NCBI GenBank assembly: GCA_964567435.1
Contig: CAZMMQ010000002.1
Location: forward strand, 62,001 to 126,000
Direction of reading: 5' to 3'
Source of the DNA: RFSX01 sp964567435
GTDB taxonomy: Bacteria > Bacteroidota > Bacteroidia > Chitinophagales > Saprospiraceae
Length of the DNA stretch: 64,000 bases
The notes beneath the pieces were generated by a model. That model worked only from the letters and a program-made list of their open reading frames with translations. It did not search any database and had not been told where the DNA came from. This document shows positions 43,740-51,955 of this stretch, in pieces (position 1 is the stretch's first letter; the number at the start of each line of letters is the position of its first letter). A program made the translations under genes and the position numbers.

Positions 43740-44756
43740 TTAGCTGTAACCAAGTTTGTTCAAAACTTTAGATAATGTATCTGACTTGAGGTCATCCACA
43801 TGAGCATCAATACCCATTCCATTGGCATATTCTACTAATGCTGGCTCCAACATTTTCTTTATTTCATCTACAGACTTAGCAGGTGATTTGCCCATCAACC
43901 TAGCCATAGTATCTCCTATATCAGCGGGCGAATTAACGACCTCTATACCACACTCTCTCATTATTGCCATCTTAGCTTCAGCCGTATCATCCTTACCACC
44001 AACTATTGCACCAGCATGCCCCATGGTTCTTCCTTTAGGTGCTGTCTGCCCAGCAATAAAACCAACTACAGGTTTTGTGCCATGTTCCTTGACCCATCTT
44101 GCAGCATTAGCTTCCATGTTACCTCCAATCTCTCCTATCATGATTATACCATCAGTGTCAGGGTCATTCATCAGTAATTCCACAGCTTCCTTAGTTGTTG
44201 TTCCTGGTATTGGGTCTCCTCCGATTCCAATACATGTAGACTGTCCCATGCCTGTCTTTGTCACCTGATCTACTGCCTCATAAGTCAATGTTCCAGATCT
44301 AGATACAATTCCTATTCTACCTTTTCTGTGTATAAATCCAGGCATAATACCCACTTTAGCTTCACCAGGTGTAATAACTCCGGGACAGTTAGGTCCAACC
44401 AGTCTGCAATCAAAATCTTTGATATAAGCTTTCACCTTGACCATATCTTGTACAGGTATACCTTCAGTAATGCAAATGATTACTTTGATACCAGCTGAAG
44501 CCGCTTCCATAATGGCATCTCCTGCAAATGGAGGCGGGACAAAGATGATAGACGTATCTGCGCCTACTTTGTCTACTGCTTCTGATACTGTATTAAAAAC
44601 CGGGACGCCTAGGTGATCTTGTCCGCCCTTGCCCGGTGTTACGCCTCCTACTACAGGCGTGCCATATTCTATCATTTGACCGGCGTGGAAGCTCCCTTCC
44701 TTACCTGTAATTCCTTGTACAATGATTTTACTATTCTTAGTAACGAGTACACTCAT
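43740..44756 (-). CDS. sucD: succinate-CoA ligase alpha subunit with C-terminal extension
   Basis: The alpha subunit of the TCA-cycle enzyme that makes ATP or GTP from succinyl-CoA. The CoA-binding start ITGKEGSFHAGQMIEYGT, the SRSGTLTYEA segment and the phosphorylated His in GHAGAIVGG (about residue 247) are all present. The core ends near residue 290 as usual, but 48 further residues follow, rich in Asp, Lys and Leu and probably helical. The beta subunit is not in the window. It lies five bases after the ftsB-like gene. Confidence 0.95.
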   Translation of the reverse strand: MSVLVTKNSKIIVQGITGKEGSFHAGQMIEYGTPVVGGVTPGKGGQDHLGVPVFNTVSEAVDKVGADTSIIFVPPPFAGDAIMEAASAGIKVIICITEGIPVQDMVKVKAYIKDFDCRLVGPNCPGVITPGEAKVGIMPGFIHRKGRIGIVSRSGTLTYEAVDQVTKTGMGQSTCIGIGGDPIPGTTTKEAVELLMNDPDTDGIIMIGEIGGNMEANAARWVKEHGTKPVVGFIAGQTAPKGRTMGHAGAIVGGKDDTAEAKMAIMRECGIEVVNSPADIGDTMARLMGKSPAKSVDEIKKMLEPALVEYANGMGIDAHVDDLKSDTLSKVLNKLGYS

Positions 44757-44761
44757 GAATA

Positions 44762-45067
44762 CTATTTTATTAAGATGATTTGCTCATCTGGTTTGTGGAA
44801 ATAATATTTTTCTCTGCCATACTTCTCAATATTGCTATTGATTGTTTGACTTTCGACAATTGCTTCTTCCAATTGCCTTTCGTAATCAGCTTTTCTTTCT
44901 TCAAGTTTATCAACATTTCTACTCAACTTATATTGAGTAATAAGGCTGTATCGATCAAAGAAACTGACCCAAATTACGAAAGCAATAATGACAAGATTGT
45001 ACTTATTTAAGTAATTCATCTCATCATTTGATTTTAAGACTCGTCGAACAATATTAATAAGATCCAT
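44762..45067 (-). CDS. FtsB/DivIC-type septum formation initiator
   Basis: A 101-residue bitopic membrane protein with a membrane segment (about 22-39) and a following coiled coil (about 42-80), ending in EKYYFHKPDEQI, the EREKARYGFVKPGE-like pattern of FtsB/DivIC. These proteins bridge early and late divisome parts with FtsL and FtsQ. Its place between enolase and sucD matches the wider eno-ftsB neighbourhood seen in many bacteria. Confidence 0.88.
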   Translation of the reverse strand: MDLINIVRRVLKSNDEMNYLNKYNLVIIAFVIWVSFFDRYSLITQYKLSRNVDKLEERKADYERQLEEAIVESQTINSNIEKYGREKYYFHKPDEQIILIK

Positions 45068-45095
45068 AAATGTGTATAATACACAAATATATTAT

Positions 45096-46382
45096 CTATT
45101 TTTTTAATATGTTATTGCCTGGATAATAGGCCATATCTCCTAGTTCTTCTTCAATTCTTAGGAGTTGATTATACTTTGCAATACGATCACTTCTAGAGGC
45201 AGATCCAGTCTTTATCTGACCTGTATTTAGAGCTACAGCCAAATCTGCTATAGTTACGTCCTCTGTTTCTCCTGATCTATGGCTCATCACTGATGTGAAT
45301 CCATTAGATTTCGCCAAAGATACTGCCTCAATTGTTTCTGTCAATGTCCCTATCTGATTAACCTTAATCAGTATGGAATTAGCAGCTTTTGTTTTGATGC
45401 CTTTCGCTAACTTTTTTGTGTTTGTTACAAATAAGTCATCACCAACTAATTGAACATCATCCCCAGCTGCTTCTGTAAGCGAAGACCATGCTTTCCAATC
45501 ATCTTCGTCCAGTCCATCCTCTATAGAAAATATTGGATAGTTTTTAATCCAATCCTTCCAATAACTAACCATCTCAGATGATTTTAGTTTTTTACCTGTA
45601 GACTTATGAAAGTGATATACTTTCTTCTTCGAATCATAAAATTCAGATGCTGCAGCATCCATGGCTATCCACACGTCTTTACCCGCTTTATACCCTGCTG
45701 CTTTGATCGCCTTGAGTACTGTTTCTATCGCCGCTTTGTTTGATTCTATATTAGGCGCAAATCCACCCTCATCTCCAACATTAGTAGACAACCCATTAGA
45801 CTTTAATACATTCTTAAGATGATGAAAGATCTCAACACCCATTTTAAGTCCTTGTGAGAATGTCTTAGCACCTGTGGGTACAATCATAAACTCTTGAAAG
45901 TCTATGCTATTGTCAGCATGAGAACCCCCATTAAGGATATTCATCATTGGTACTGGCAGTGTTGTTGCATTGACACCTCCAACATATCTATATAGTGGCT
46001 GATTAGATTCTTGTGCTGCAGCTTTTGCTACTGCCAATGATACACCTAGCATGGCATTGGCGCCTAGCTTAGACTTATTGGCTGTCCCATCCAGATCTAT
46101 CATTGCTTGATCAATAGCCTTTTGATCAAAGACATTATAACCTAATAAAGCAGCATAAAGCTTATCATTAACATTCTTGACTGCCTTACTGACTCCTTTT
46201 CCCATCCAATGCTTCTTAGAGCCATCCCTTAATTCTACTGCTTCATATTTTCCAGTAGAAGCACCAGATGGCACAGCAGCTCTTCCAACGAATCCACTTT
46301 CTGTCTGTACATCTACTTCCACTGTTGGATTGCCTCTTGAGTCTAATATCTGTCGGGCAAAAATGTCTGTAATCCTAGTCAT
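45096..46382 (-). CDS. eno: enolase
   Basis: Glycolytic phosphopyruvate hydratase, 428 residues. DSRGNPTVEVDV near the start, GGSHADNSIDFQEFM, SIEDGLDEDDW, the GDDLFVTN segment and the SHRSGETED signature are intact, as are the Mg ligands and catalytic Lys/Glu set implied by them. It lies between carA and the ftsB-like gene in a minus-strand unit, 7 bases after carA. Confidence 0.98.
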   Translation of the reverse strand: MTRITDIFARQILDSRGNPTVEVDVQTESGFVGRAAVPSGASTGKYEAVELRDGSKKHWMGKGVSKAVKNVNDKLYAALLGYNVFDQKAIDQAMIDLDGTANKSKLGANAMLGVSLAVAKAAAQESNQPLYRYVGGVNATTLPVPMMNILNGGSHADNSIDFQEFMIVPTGAKTFSQGLKMGVEIFHHLKNVLKSNGLSTNVGDEGGFAPNIESNKAAIETVLKAIKAAGYKAGKDVWIAMDAAASEFYDSKKKVYHFHKSTGKKLKSSEMVSYWKDWIKNYPIFSIEDGLDEDDWKAWSSLTEAAGDDVQLVGDDLFVTNTKKLAKGIKTKAANSILIKVNQIGTLTETIEAVSLAKSNGFTSVMSHRSGETEDVTIADLAVALNTGQIKTGSASRSDRIAKYNQLLRIEEELGDMAYYPGNNILKK

Positions 46383-46389
46383 TCTAATT

Positions 46390-47499
46390 TTAATTTTTGT
46401 GTTCCTTTATCAGAGCTATAAACTGGTCAAACATATATCTCGAATCATGAGGACCAGGAGATGATTCTGGGTGGTACTGAACCGAGAATGCAGGCTTATT
46501 CTTTAATTTAATTCCTTCAACTGTTTCATCATTTAGATTGATATGAGTGACTTCTACCATGGCGTTATTATTCACTGCATCTGGGCTTACGCCAAATCCA
46601 TGATTCTGACTAGTCACTTCACACTTACCTGTTATCAAATTCTTAACCGGATGATTAATCCCTCTATGCCCATTATGCATTTTGTATGTAGGTATATCCT
46701 GAGATAATGCCAATAACTGGTGCCCTAAGCAGATACCAAACATTGGCTTAGAATCCTCTAAAAGGTCTTTAATGGTTGCAATAGCATATTCCATAGAAGC
46801 TGGATCACCAGGTCCATTGGATAAGAAATACCCATCTGCACCATAATCTCTTATTTCCTTTACTGAGGTTTTTGCAGGAAACACTTTCATCTTAGCTCCT
46901 CTCTCAGCCATGCATCTTAATATATTTTTCTTAGTACCGAAATCTAATACTGCAATTGATACTTCTGCATCTGTCTCACCGATTTCATAGGCCTCAGTGG
47001 TAGATACCCTAGACGCTAATTCTAATCCTTCCATGGAAGGAATCTCTTTGCATTTCTTTCTGAGCTCATCCAAATCCATAGTCTCGGTAGAGATAAGGCA
47101 GTTCATTGCTCCTTTGTCCCTGATATGTCTGACTATCGCTCTAGTATCCAGCTGATGTATACATACAATGTTATTCTGCTCGAAGTACTCCTGAATGGCA
47201 GCATCCGCAAGTGGCCTGGAATATTCAGTTGTAAAATTCTTACAGACTAGACCTGCAATCTGAATTTTATCAGATTCAACCTCCGTATCCTTTGTGCCAT
47301 AATTACCTATATGAGCATTAGTCGTCAATAGAATTTGGCCTGCATATGATGGATCTGTGAATATCTCCTGATATCCGGTCATCCCAGTGTTAAAACAAAT
47401 TTCTCCAGTACCAATTCCCTTTGCTCCCGCTGCTTGCCCGTAGAAATAAGTGCCATCTTCTAGCAGAAGTATCGCATTATAATTATTAGTGTCAGACAT
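46390..47499 (-). CDS. carA: carbamoyl-phosphate synthase small subunit
   Basis: The glutaminase subunit that feeds ammonia to CarB for arginine and pyrimidine synthesis. The class I amidotransferase site is GICLGHQLLA with the nucleophile Cys, and QYHPESSPGP carries the His-Glu pair. The N-terminal domain shows FNTGMTGYQEIFTDPSYAGQI. Length (369) is normal. No carB is in the window. It opens the unit that continues to eno, ftsB and sucD, from a TATATTTG promoter element. Confidence 0.97.
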   Translation of the reverse strand: MSDTNNYNAILLLEDGTYFYGQAAGAKGIGTGEICFNTGMTGYQEIFTDPSYAGQILLTTNAHIGNYGTKDTEVESDKIQIAGLVCKNFTTEYSRPLADAAIQEYFEQNNIVCIHQLDTRAIVRHIRDKGAMNCLISTETMDLDELRKKCKEIPSMEGLELASRVSTTEAYEIGETDAEVSIAVLDFGTKKNILRCMAERGAKMKVFPAKTSVKEIRDYGADGYFLSNGPGDPASMEYAIATIKDLLEDSKPMFGICLGHQLLALSQDIPTYKMHNGHRGINHPVKNLITGKCEVTSQNHGFGVSPDAVNNNAMVEVTHINLNDETVEGIKLKNKPAFSVQYHPESSPGPHDSRYMFDQFIALIKEHKN

Positions 47500-47516
47500 A
47501 TAAATGAGATTGGCGG

Positions 47517-47546
47517 CAAATATAATTAAAGACTATAATATATCAG
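47517..47546 (-). promoter_or_regulatory. probable promoter of the carA-eno-ftsB-sucD unit
   Basis: On the minus strand TATATTTG (47517-47524) matches the Bacteroidota -7 consensus. CTG (47544-47546) lies 19 bases upstream where TTG is expected, one mismatch. The -7 element ends 18 bases before the carA ATG. Confidence 0.5.
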
Positions 47547-47590
47547 GAACTGTAACTTGTTTTGAAATTGCTTTCTTAAAATCATTGTAT

Positions 47591-47621
47591 AAAAAAAGGT
47601 TGCCATAAAATGGCAACCTTT
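47591..47621 (-). terminator. intrinsic terminator of the ribosomal superoperon
   Basis: AAAGGTTGCCA / TGGCAACCTTT form an 11-bp perfect stem with a five-base loop; on the minus strand a run of Ts follows. It lies 28 bases after the rplQ stop. Confidence 0.93.
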
Positions 47622-47648
47622 CAGATATATCTTTAAGAAGTAAATTTT

Positions 47649-48131
47649 CTATTCTTCTTCTTGAGTCGTTGTAGCAGCAGCAGCTGTAGCAGCGGCGGTA
47701 CCAGCTCCAGACTTTTTCTTTCGTCTTGTTCTTCTTGTAGACGACTTTCCAGTTGATGTGTTGTTGTATACATCATTGAAATCTACGAACTCAATCATCG
47801 CCATTTCAGCACCATCACCTTTTCTGAAACCAGTTTTGATTATTCTAGTGTATCCCCCTGGTCTGTCTCCGATCTTTGGTGCTACTGTAGCAAATAATTC
47901 TGCAACCGCCTCTTTATTCTGTAGATATCCAAATACTATCCTCCTAGAGTGGCTTGAATCGTTTTTTGACTTTGTGACGATAGGCTCTATAAAGACTCTT
48001 AAAGCTTTAGCTTTGGCAAGTGTCGTATTAATTCTCTTATGCTCAATCAAAGCATTGGAGAGATTTTTGAAAAGCGCTTTTCTGTGGCCTTTCTTTCGAC
48101 TTAGATGGTTGAATTTCTTTCCGTGTCTCAT
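47649..48131 (-). CDS. rplQ: 50S ribosomal protein L17
   Basis: L17 of the large subunit near the exit tunnel. The conserved MRHGKKFNHLSRKKGHRKALF start and the core to about residue 118 are standard. Residues about 120-160 are an added low-complexity tail: a Ser/Thr/Arg/Lys stretch, then Ala/Thr repeats and a Glu end. Longer L17 tails are usual in Bacteroidota. Last gene of the ribosomal block, 157 bases after rpoA. Confidence 0.98.
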   Translation of the reverse strand: MRHGKKFNHLSRKKGHRKALFKNLSNALIEHKRINTTLAKAKALRVFIEPIVTKSKNDSSHSRRIVFGYLQNKEAVAELFATVAPKIGDRPGGYTRIIKTGFRKGDGAEMAMIEFVDFNDVYNNTSTGKSSTRRTRRKKKSGAGTAAATAAAATTTQEEE

Positions 48132-48244
48132 GACATGAATGTTTTAAGTGCATCACTCATCCTAAATCTTTGGTAACCGACCTGTGAATGTGGATAGGAG
48201 AAGTATTATGCTGTTGTAGTATAAAAAATTACTCAAATAAAATC

Positions 48245-48267
48245 CATAGCCTCATTAGGCTTATGGG
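48245..48267 (-). promoter_or_regulatory. hairpin between rpoA and rplQ
   Basis: On the minus strand CCATAA-GCC pairs with GGC-TATGG over 8 bp with one bulge, followed by TTTTATTTGAG, 21 bases after the rpoA stop. It may partly terminate or process the transcript ahead of rplQ. The 157-base gap has no gene. Confidence 0.35.
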
Positions 48268-48288
48268 TCGGTGCGATTTTAATAAATC

Positions 48289-49287
48289 TTATTCTTCGTC
48301 CAACTTGTACTTAGATAGATCCATTCCGAAAGTCAATCCTTTGTTCTGAAGTAGCTCTTCTATTTCTACAAGAGACTTCTTTCCGAAATTTCTAAACTTA
48401 AGTAACTCATTGGTGTCATATCTAACCATTTCACCAAGAGAATTGATTTTTGCAGCTTTGAGGCAGTTATATGCTCTTACTGACAAATCTAAATCTTCTA
48501 GTGGTGTCTTAAGCAACTTACGCATATGTAAGATGTGCTCGTCAACTATATCATCCTCTCTGCTCTTTTCTGTTTCGAATGTGATATTCTCATCAGTGAC
48601 TAGCATTAAGTGTTGAATTAATATTCTAGATGCTTCTTTTACAGCATCTTCAGGATGTATAGTACCATCCGTCTTAATATCTATAGTTAGTTTTTCGTAA
48701 TCTGTTTTCTGTCCTACCCTTGTGCTGTCTACTTGGTAAGCAACATTCTTGATCGGCGTATATATAGCATCTACTGGTATTACTCCTATAGGTGCATCCT
48801 TTGAAAGTGTTTCTCCTGCTGAGACATATCCTCTTCCTTTAGTGACAGTTAATTCAATTTCAAGATTCACGGATTTCTCCATATTGCAGATGACCAACTC
48901 TGGGTTCATTACCTTGAATACATTGGTATGTGCCTCTATATCTGCAGCAGTCAAGCTCTCTTTACCACTTATAGTAAGGTAAATCTTTTCACTATCAGAA
49001 TCAGGAAGATCGATTTCTGGCTTAAGCCTTACTTGTTTAAGATTCAATATGATATCTACCACATCTTCATAAACTCCCTTGATTGTAGAAAACTCGTGGT
49101 CTACTCCTGCGATTCTTACAGCAGAAATAGCATGACCTTCAAGAGAAGAAAGTAATACTCTTCGTAAAGAGTTACCGATAGTCTGGCCAAAGCCTGGTTC
49201 TAAAGGTTTGAACTCGAAAGTCCCATCGAACTCTGTCGCTTTGGTTAATAATATCTTATTTGGTCTCTGAAAATTTAGAATACTCAT
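48289..49287 (-). CDS. rpoA: RNA polymerase alpha subunit
   Basis: Assembles the polymerase core and contacts upstream promoter DNA and activators. The N-terminal domain shows LEPGFGQTIGNSLRRVLLSSL and the GVYEDVVDIILNLK segment; the C-terminal domain (about 255-332) carries LDLSVRAYNCLKAA and the NFGKKSLVEIEELL helix. Length (332) is normal. It sits between rpsD and rplQ. Confidence 0.99.
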   Translation of the reverse strand: MSILNFQRPNKILLTKATEFDGTFEFKPLEPGFGQTIGNSLRRVLLSSLEGHAISAVRIAGVDHEFSTIKGVYEDVVDIILNLKQVRLKPEIDLPDSDSEKIYLTISGKESLTAADIEAHTNVFKVMNPELVICNMEKSVNLEIELTVTKGRGYVSAGETLSKDAPIGVIPVDAIYTPIKNVAYQVDSTRVGQKTDYEKLTIDIKTDGTIHPEDAVKEASRILIQHLMLVTDENITFETEKSREDDIVDEHILHMRKLLKTPLEDLDLSVRAYNCLKAAKINSLGEMVRYDTNELLKFRNFGKKSLVEIEELLQNKGLTFGMDLSKYKLDEE

Positions 49288-49317
49288 ACGCTGACAAATA
49301 GAATGAATTAAACAATA

Positions 49318-49343
49318 ACTGACTTCGATGAGGTCGCGTCAGT
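49318..49343 (-). promoter_or_regulatory. hairpin in the rpsD-rpoA gap
   Basis: ACTGAC / GTCAGT with an inner CGA / TCG pair form an interrupted stem about 31 bases upstream of the rpoA start. It could be a translational control or processing site; S4 control of this operon is known in other bacteria but no match is claimed. Confidence 0.25.
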
Positions 49344-49359
49344 AATAATTTCATGGTTA

Positions 49360-49974
49360 CTACTTAGAGTAGAGTTCTACAATAAGTTGCTCATTGATAT
49401 TTTCTGGAATGTTTTCTCTATCAGGATATTCAAGGAAAGTACCTTCCATCCTTTCAGGGTTCCATTCAACCCAAGTCCATTTTCTTGCCTCCGAATTTTT
49501 TGTACCAACAGCATTTTGAATGACTTCGAGGTGTCTTGACTTATTTCTGACAGAAACTACATCACCAGGTTTTAGTTGGTAAGATGGAACATTTGTAAGT
49601 ATGCCATTAACCAAAATATGCTTATGAGATACCAACTGTCTGGCAGCTCTTCTCGTTGGTGCGATTCCCAATCTATAAACAGAGTTATCTAGCCTAGCTT
49701 CCAAGAACTGAAGTAAAATTTCACCTGTTACCCCACTCTTTCCAGCAGCTTTGGTAAATAGATTTCGGAATTGTCTTTCCAATACGCCATAAGTATACTT
49801 GGCTTTTTGCTTTTCAGTTAACTGAACGGCGTAGTCTGACTTCTGCTTTCTTCTTCTTCCGTTACCGTGTTGTCCAGGTGGATATTTTCTTCTTTCAAAG
49901 CTTTTGTCTGGTCCGAAGATAGCATCGCCAAATTTTCTAGCGATTTTGGTAGTCGGTCCTGTGTATCTTGCCAT
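49360..49974 (-). CDS. rpsD: 30S ribosomal protein S4
   Basis: A primary 16S rRNA binder that nucleates small-subunit assembly. The start MARYTGPTTKIARKFG, the FERRKYPPGQHG segment and the S4 RNA-binding domain (LEARLDNSVYRLGIAPTRRAARQLVSH) are intact. The Cys-free N-terminus marks the zinc-independent form. Length 204. Confidence 0.99.
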   Translation of the reverse strand: MARYTGPTTKIARKFGDAIFGPDKSFERRKYPPGQHGNGRRRKQKSDYAVQLTEKQKAKYTYGVLERQFRNLFTKAAGKSGVTGEILLQFLEARLDNSVYRLGIAPTRRAARQLVSHKHILVNGILTNVPSYQLKPGDVVSVRNKSRHLEVIQNAVGTKNSEARKWTWVEWNPERMEGTFLEYPDRENIPENINEQLIVELYSK

Positions 49975-50019
49975 TTTGGATAAAACTTATTGTTATTGTA
50001 ATGGTTTTGTTTTGCTGGA

Positions 50020-50406
50020 TTATACTCTTCTCTTTTTAGGAGGGCGGCATCCATTATGAGGTATAGGTGTTACATCTTTAATCTTTGTAACCTTTATACC
50101 TATCTCATCAATTGCTCTAATAGCAGCCTCTCTTCCAGACCCTGGTCCTTTTACAAGGACTTCTGCATATCTCATTCCTGCATCATAGGCCGTTTGAGCA
50201 GCAGCTTTAGCAGCTATCTGAGCAGCAAAGGGTGTATTTTTCTTAGAGCCTCTAAATCCAGCTTTACCGGCTGACCCCCAAGAAATAACTTGACCCGCCT
50301 TATTGGTTAGAGAAATAATGATATTATTGAAACTAGCTTTAATGTAAACCAAGCCTTCTGGTTCGACATTAACCTTTCTTTTCTTTGTCTTTTTAGCTTT
50401 TGACAT
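50020..50406 (-). CDS. rpsK: 30S ribosomal protein S11
   Basis: S11 of the platform. ASFNNIIISLTNKAGQVISW, the SSAGKAGFRGSKK-type segment and the VKGPGSGREAAIRA loop and PHNGCRPPKKRRV end are standard. Length 128. Its ATG overlaps the rpsM stop as TAATG. Confidence 0.99.
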   Translation of the reverse strand: MSKAKKTKKRKVNVEPEGLVYIKASFNNIIISLTNKAGQVISWGSAGKAGFRGSKKNTPFAAQIAAKAAAQTAYDAGMRYAEVLVKGPGSGREAAIRAIDEIGIKVTKIKDVTPIPHNGCRPPKKRRV

Positions 50407-50783
50407 TATTTCGTAGCTTTCTTCTTGTTAGCAACTGTTTTCTTCTTACCCTTCCTCGTTCTGGCATTAGTTTGAGTTCTCTGACCTCTTACTGGCAATC
50501 CTCTCCTGTGTCTCAATCCTCTATAACAAGCGATATCCATTAATCGCTTAATATTGGTCTGGACTTCAGATCTCAATTCTCCTTCTACCAAATACTCATC
50601 CTGAATAAGTTTGGATATTTGTTTGATGTTATCGTCGTTCCAGTCATTGACTTTTACGTTATATCCAACACCTACCTTATCCAATATCTCTTTGGCTCTA
50701 GTATTGCCTATGCCAAATATATATGTGAGGCTAATACAGCCTCTTTTGTTTTTAGGTAAATCTACACCAGCTATTCTCGCCAT
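50406..50783 (-). CDS. rpsM: 30S ribosomal protein S13
   Basis: S13 of the head, contacting the P-site tRNA and the large subunit. MARIAGVDLPKNKRG, YIFGIGN and the YRGLRHRRGLPVRGQRT motif followed by a Lys-rich tail are typical. Length 125. It starts three bases after rpmJ ends and overlaps rpsK by one base. Confidence 0.99.
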   Translation of the reverse strand: MARIAGVDLPKNKRGCISLTYIFGIGNTRAKEILDKVGVGYNVKVNDWNDDNIKQISKLIQDEYLVEGELRSEVQTNIKRLMDIACYRGLRHRRGLPVRGQRTQTNARTRKGKKKTVANKKKATK

Positions 50784-50786
50784 ATC

Positions 50787-50903
50787 TTAACCTTGTCTTT
50801 GCTTGAACTTAGGGTTCTTCTTGTTAATAATATATAGCTTCCCTTTTCTACGGACGATTTTACAATCTGCCGATCTCTTTTTTATGGATGCTCTTACTTT
50901 CAT
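50787..50903 (-). CDS. rpmJ: 50S ribosomal protein L36 (zinc-free form)
   Basis: A 38-residue protein read directly from the DNA: it starts MKVRASIKKRS, has RRKGKLY in the middle and ends NPKFKQRQG, the L36 signature. Only one of the four usual zinc ligands (Cys14) remains; the others are Ser, Asn and Phe, so it is the zinc-independent form. It lies between infA (two bases) and rpsM (three bases). Confidence 0.97.
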   Translation of the reverse strand: MKVRASIKKRSADCKIVRRKGKLYIINKKNPKFKQRQG

Positions 50904-50905
50904 AA

Positions 50906-51124
50906 CTATTTATATCTATATGTTATTCTTCCTCTAGTCAAATCGTAAGGAGACATTTCGACAGCAACTTTATCACCAGGTAATATCCTGATGTAGTGCA
51001 TTCTCATCTTACCAGAAATGGTAGCGACGATTAGGTGATCATTCTCTAGTCTTACTCGAAACATTGCATTTGATAACGCTTCTTCGATGACGCCATCCTG
51101 TGCAATTAGGTTCTTTTTTGACAT
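50906..51124 (-). CDS. infA: translation initiation factor IF-1
   Basis: An OB-fold factor that occupies the A site during initiation. The 72-residue length, the DGVIEEALSNAMFRVRLEND start and the GDKVAVEMSPYDLTRGRITYRYK end are diagnostic. It lies between map and rpmJ. A TTTGCACTCC element just upstream resembles the end of promoter-like sites elsewhere in the block. Confidence 0.98.
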   Translation of the reverse strand: MSKKNLIAQDGVIEEALSNAMFRVRLENDHLIVATISGKMRMHYIRILPGDKVAVEMSPYDLTRGRITYRYK

Positions 51125-51148
51125 TCAAAAATTTTGGAGTGCAAATAT

Positions 51149-51955
51149 CTATTTTTTTAGGCTAATATTCCTGATTTCGGGATTATTTTTTATAGCCTCT
51201 TCAATGTATTGATGATTGGATAAAATATCATATCCTTCCATAGTCACAGCGATGGTATGTTCGAAGTGTGCAGATGGCATTCCATCCTTGGTAACGATAG
51301 TCCATCCATCCTCAGATTGCTTTACAGATTTAGTACCCATATTTATCATAGGCTCTATAGCGATCACCAATCCATCCTTAATTTTCTTTCCTCTGCCCCT
51401 CTTACCAAAATTGGGAACTTCAGGCGCTTCGTGAAGGTTTTGGCCTATACCGTGACCTACCAATTCTCTGACTACCATATAATTCCTCTCTTCGTTATAC
51501 GTCTGAATCGCATGACTTATATCTCCTATTCTATTTCCTACAATTGCTTGCTCTATACCTTTATAAAGTGATTCGTTGGTCGTTACCAATAGATTCATCA
51601 CTTCATCATCTACTTCCGGCATGGCAAAAGTGAATGCCGAGTCGCCAAAGAAGCCATTGAGGTACGAACCACAATCGATACTTATTATATCTGTTTCTTT
51701 AAAAGGTATCTCGGTAGGGATTCCATGTACAATAGCCTCATTAGGAGAAATGCATAAGGTAGCTGGAAAACCATTATAACCTTTAAAGCCTGGTTTGGCT
51801 TTATGATCTCTTATAAAAGACTCAGCTTCTGCATCTATCTGCTTTCCTGTAACACCAGGTTTAAGTATAGTTGCTATATGAGCGAGAGTTTTAGATACCA
51901 GCAAACAGCTTTCTCTGATGTACTCTATATCTTCTTGGGTCTTATAATATATCAT
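51149..51955 (-). CDS. map: methionine aminopeptidase type I
   Basis: Removes N-terminal Met from nascent proteins. Metal ligands appear in DIISIDCGSYLNGFFGDSAFTF (two Asp), GHGIGQNLHEAP (His), VIAIEPMI (Glu) and the final SAHFEHTIAV region (Glu). Length 268. Its ATG overlaps the secY stop (TAATG). This placement inside the spc/alpha block is typical of Bacteroidota and many other bacteria. Confidence 0.98.
   Translation of the reverse strand: MIYYKTQEDIEYIRESCLLVSKTLAHIATILKPGVTGKQIDAEAESFIRDHKAKPGFKGYNGFPATLCISPNEAIVHGIPTEIPFKETDIISIDCGSYLNGFFGDSAFTFAMPEVDDEVMNLLVTTNESLYKGIEQAIVGNRIGDISHAIQTYNEERNYMVVRELVGHGIGQNLHEAPEVPNFGKRGRGKKIKDGLVIAIEPMINMGTKSVKQSEDGWTIVTKDGMPSAHFEHTIAVTMEGYDILSNHQYIEEAIKNNPEIRNISLKK

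Noticed and set aside
43822..44268. A 148-codon plus-strand open frame antisense to sucD
   Set aside because: It is fully inside a clearly conserved gene and its product has no recognisable features.
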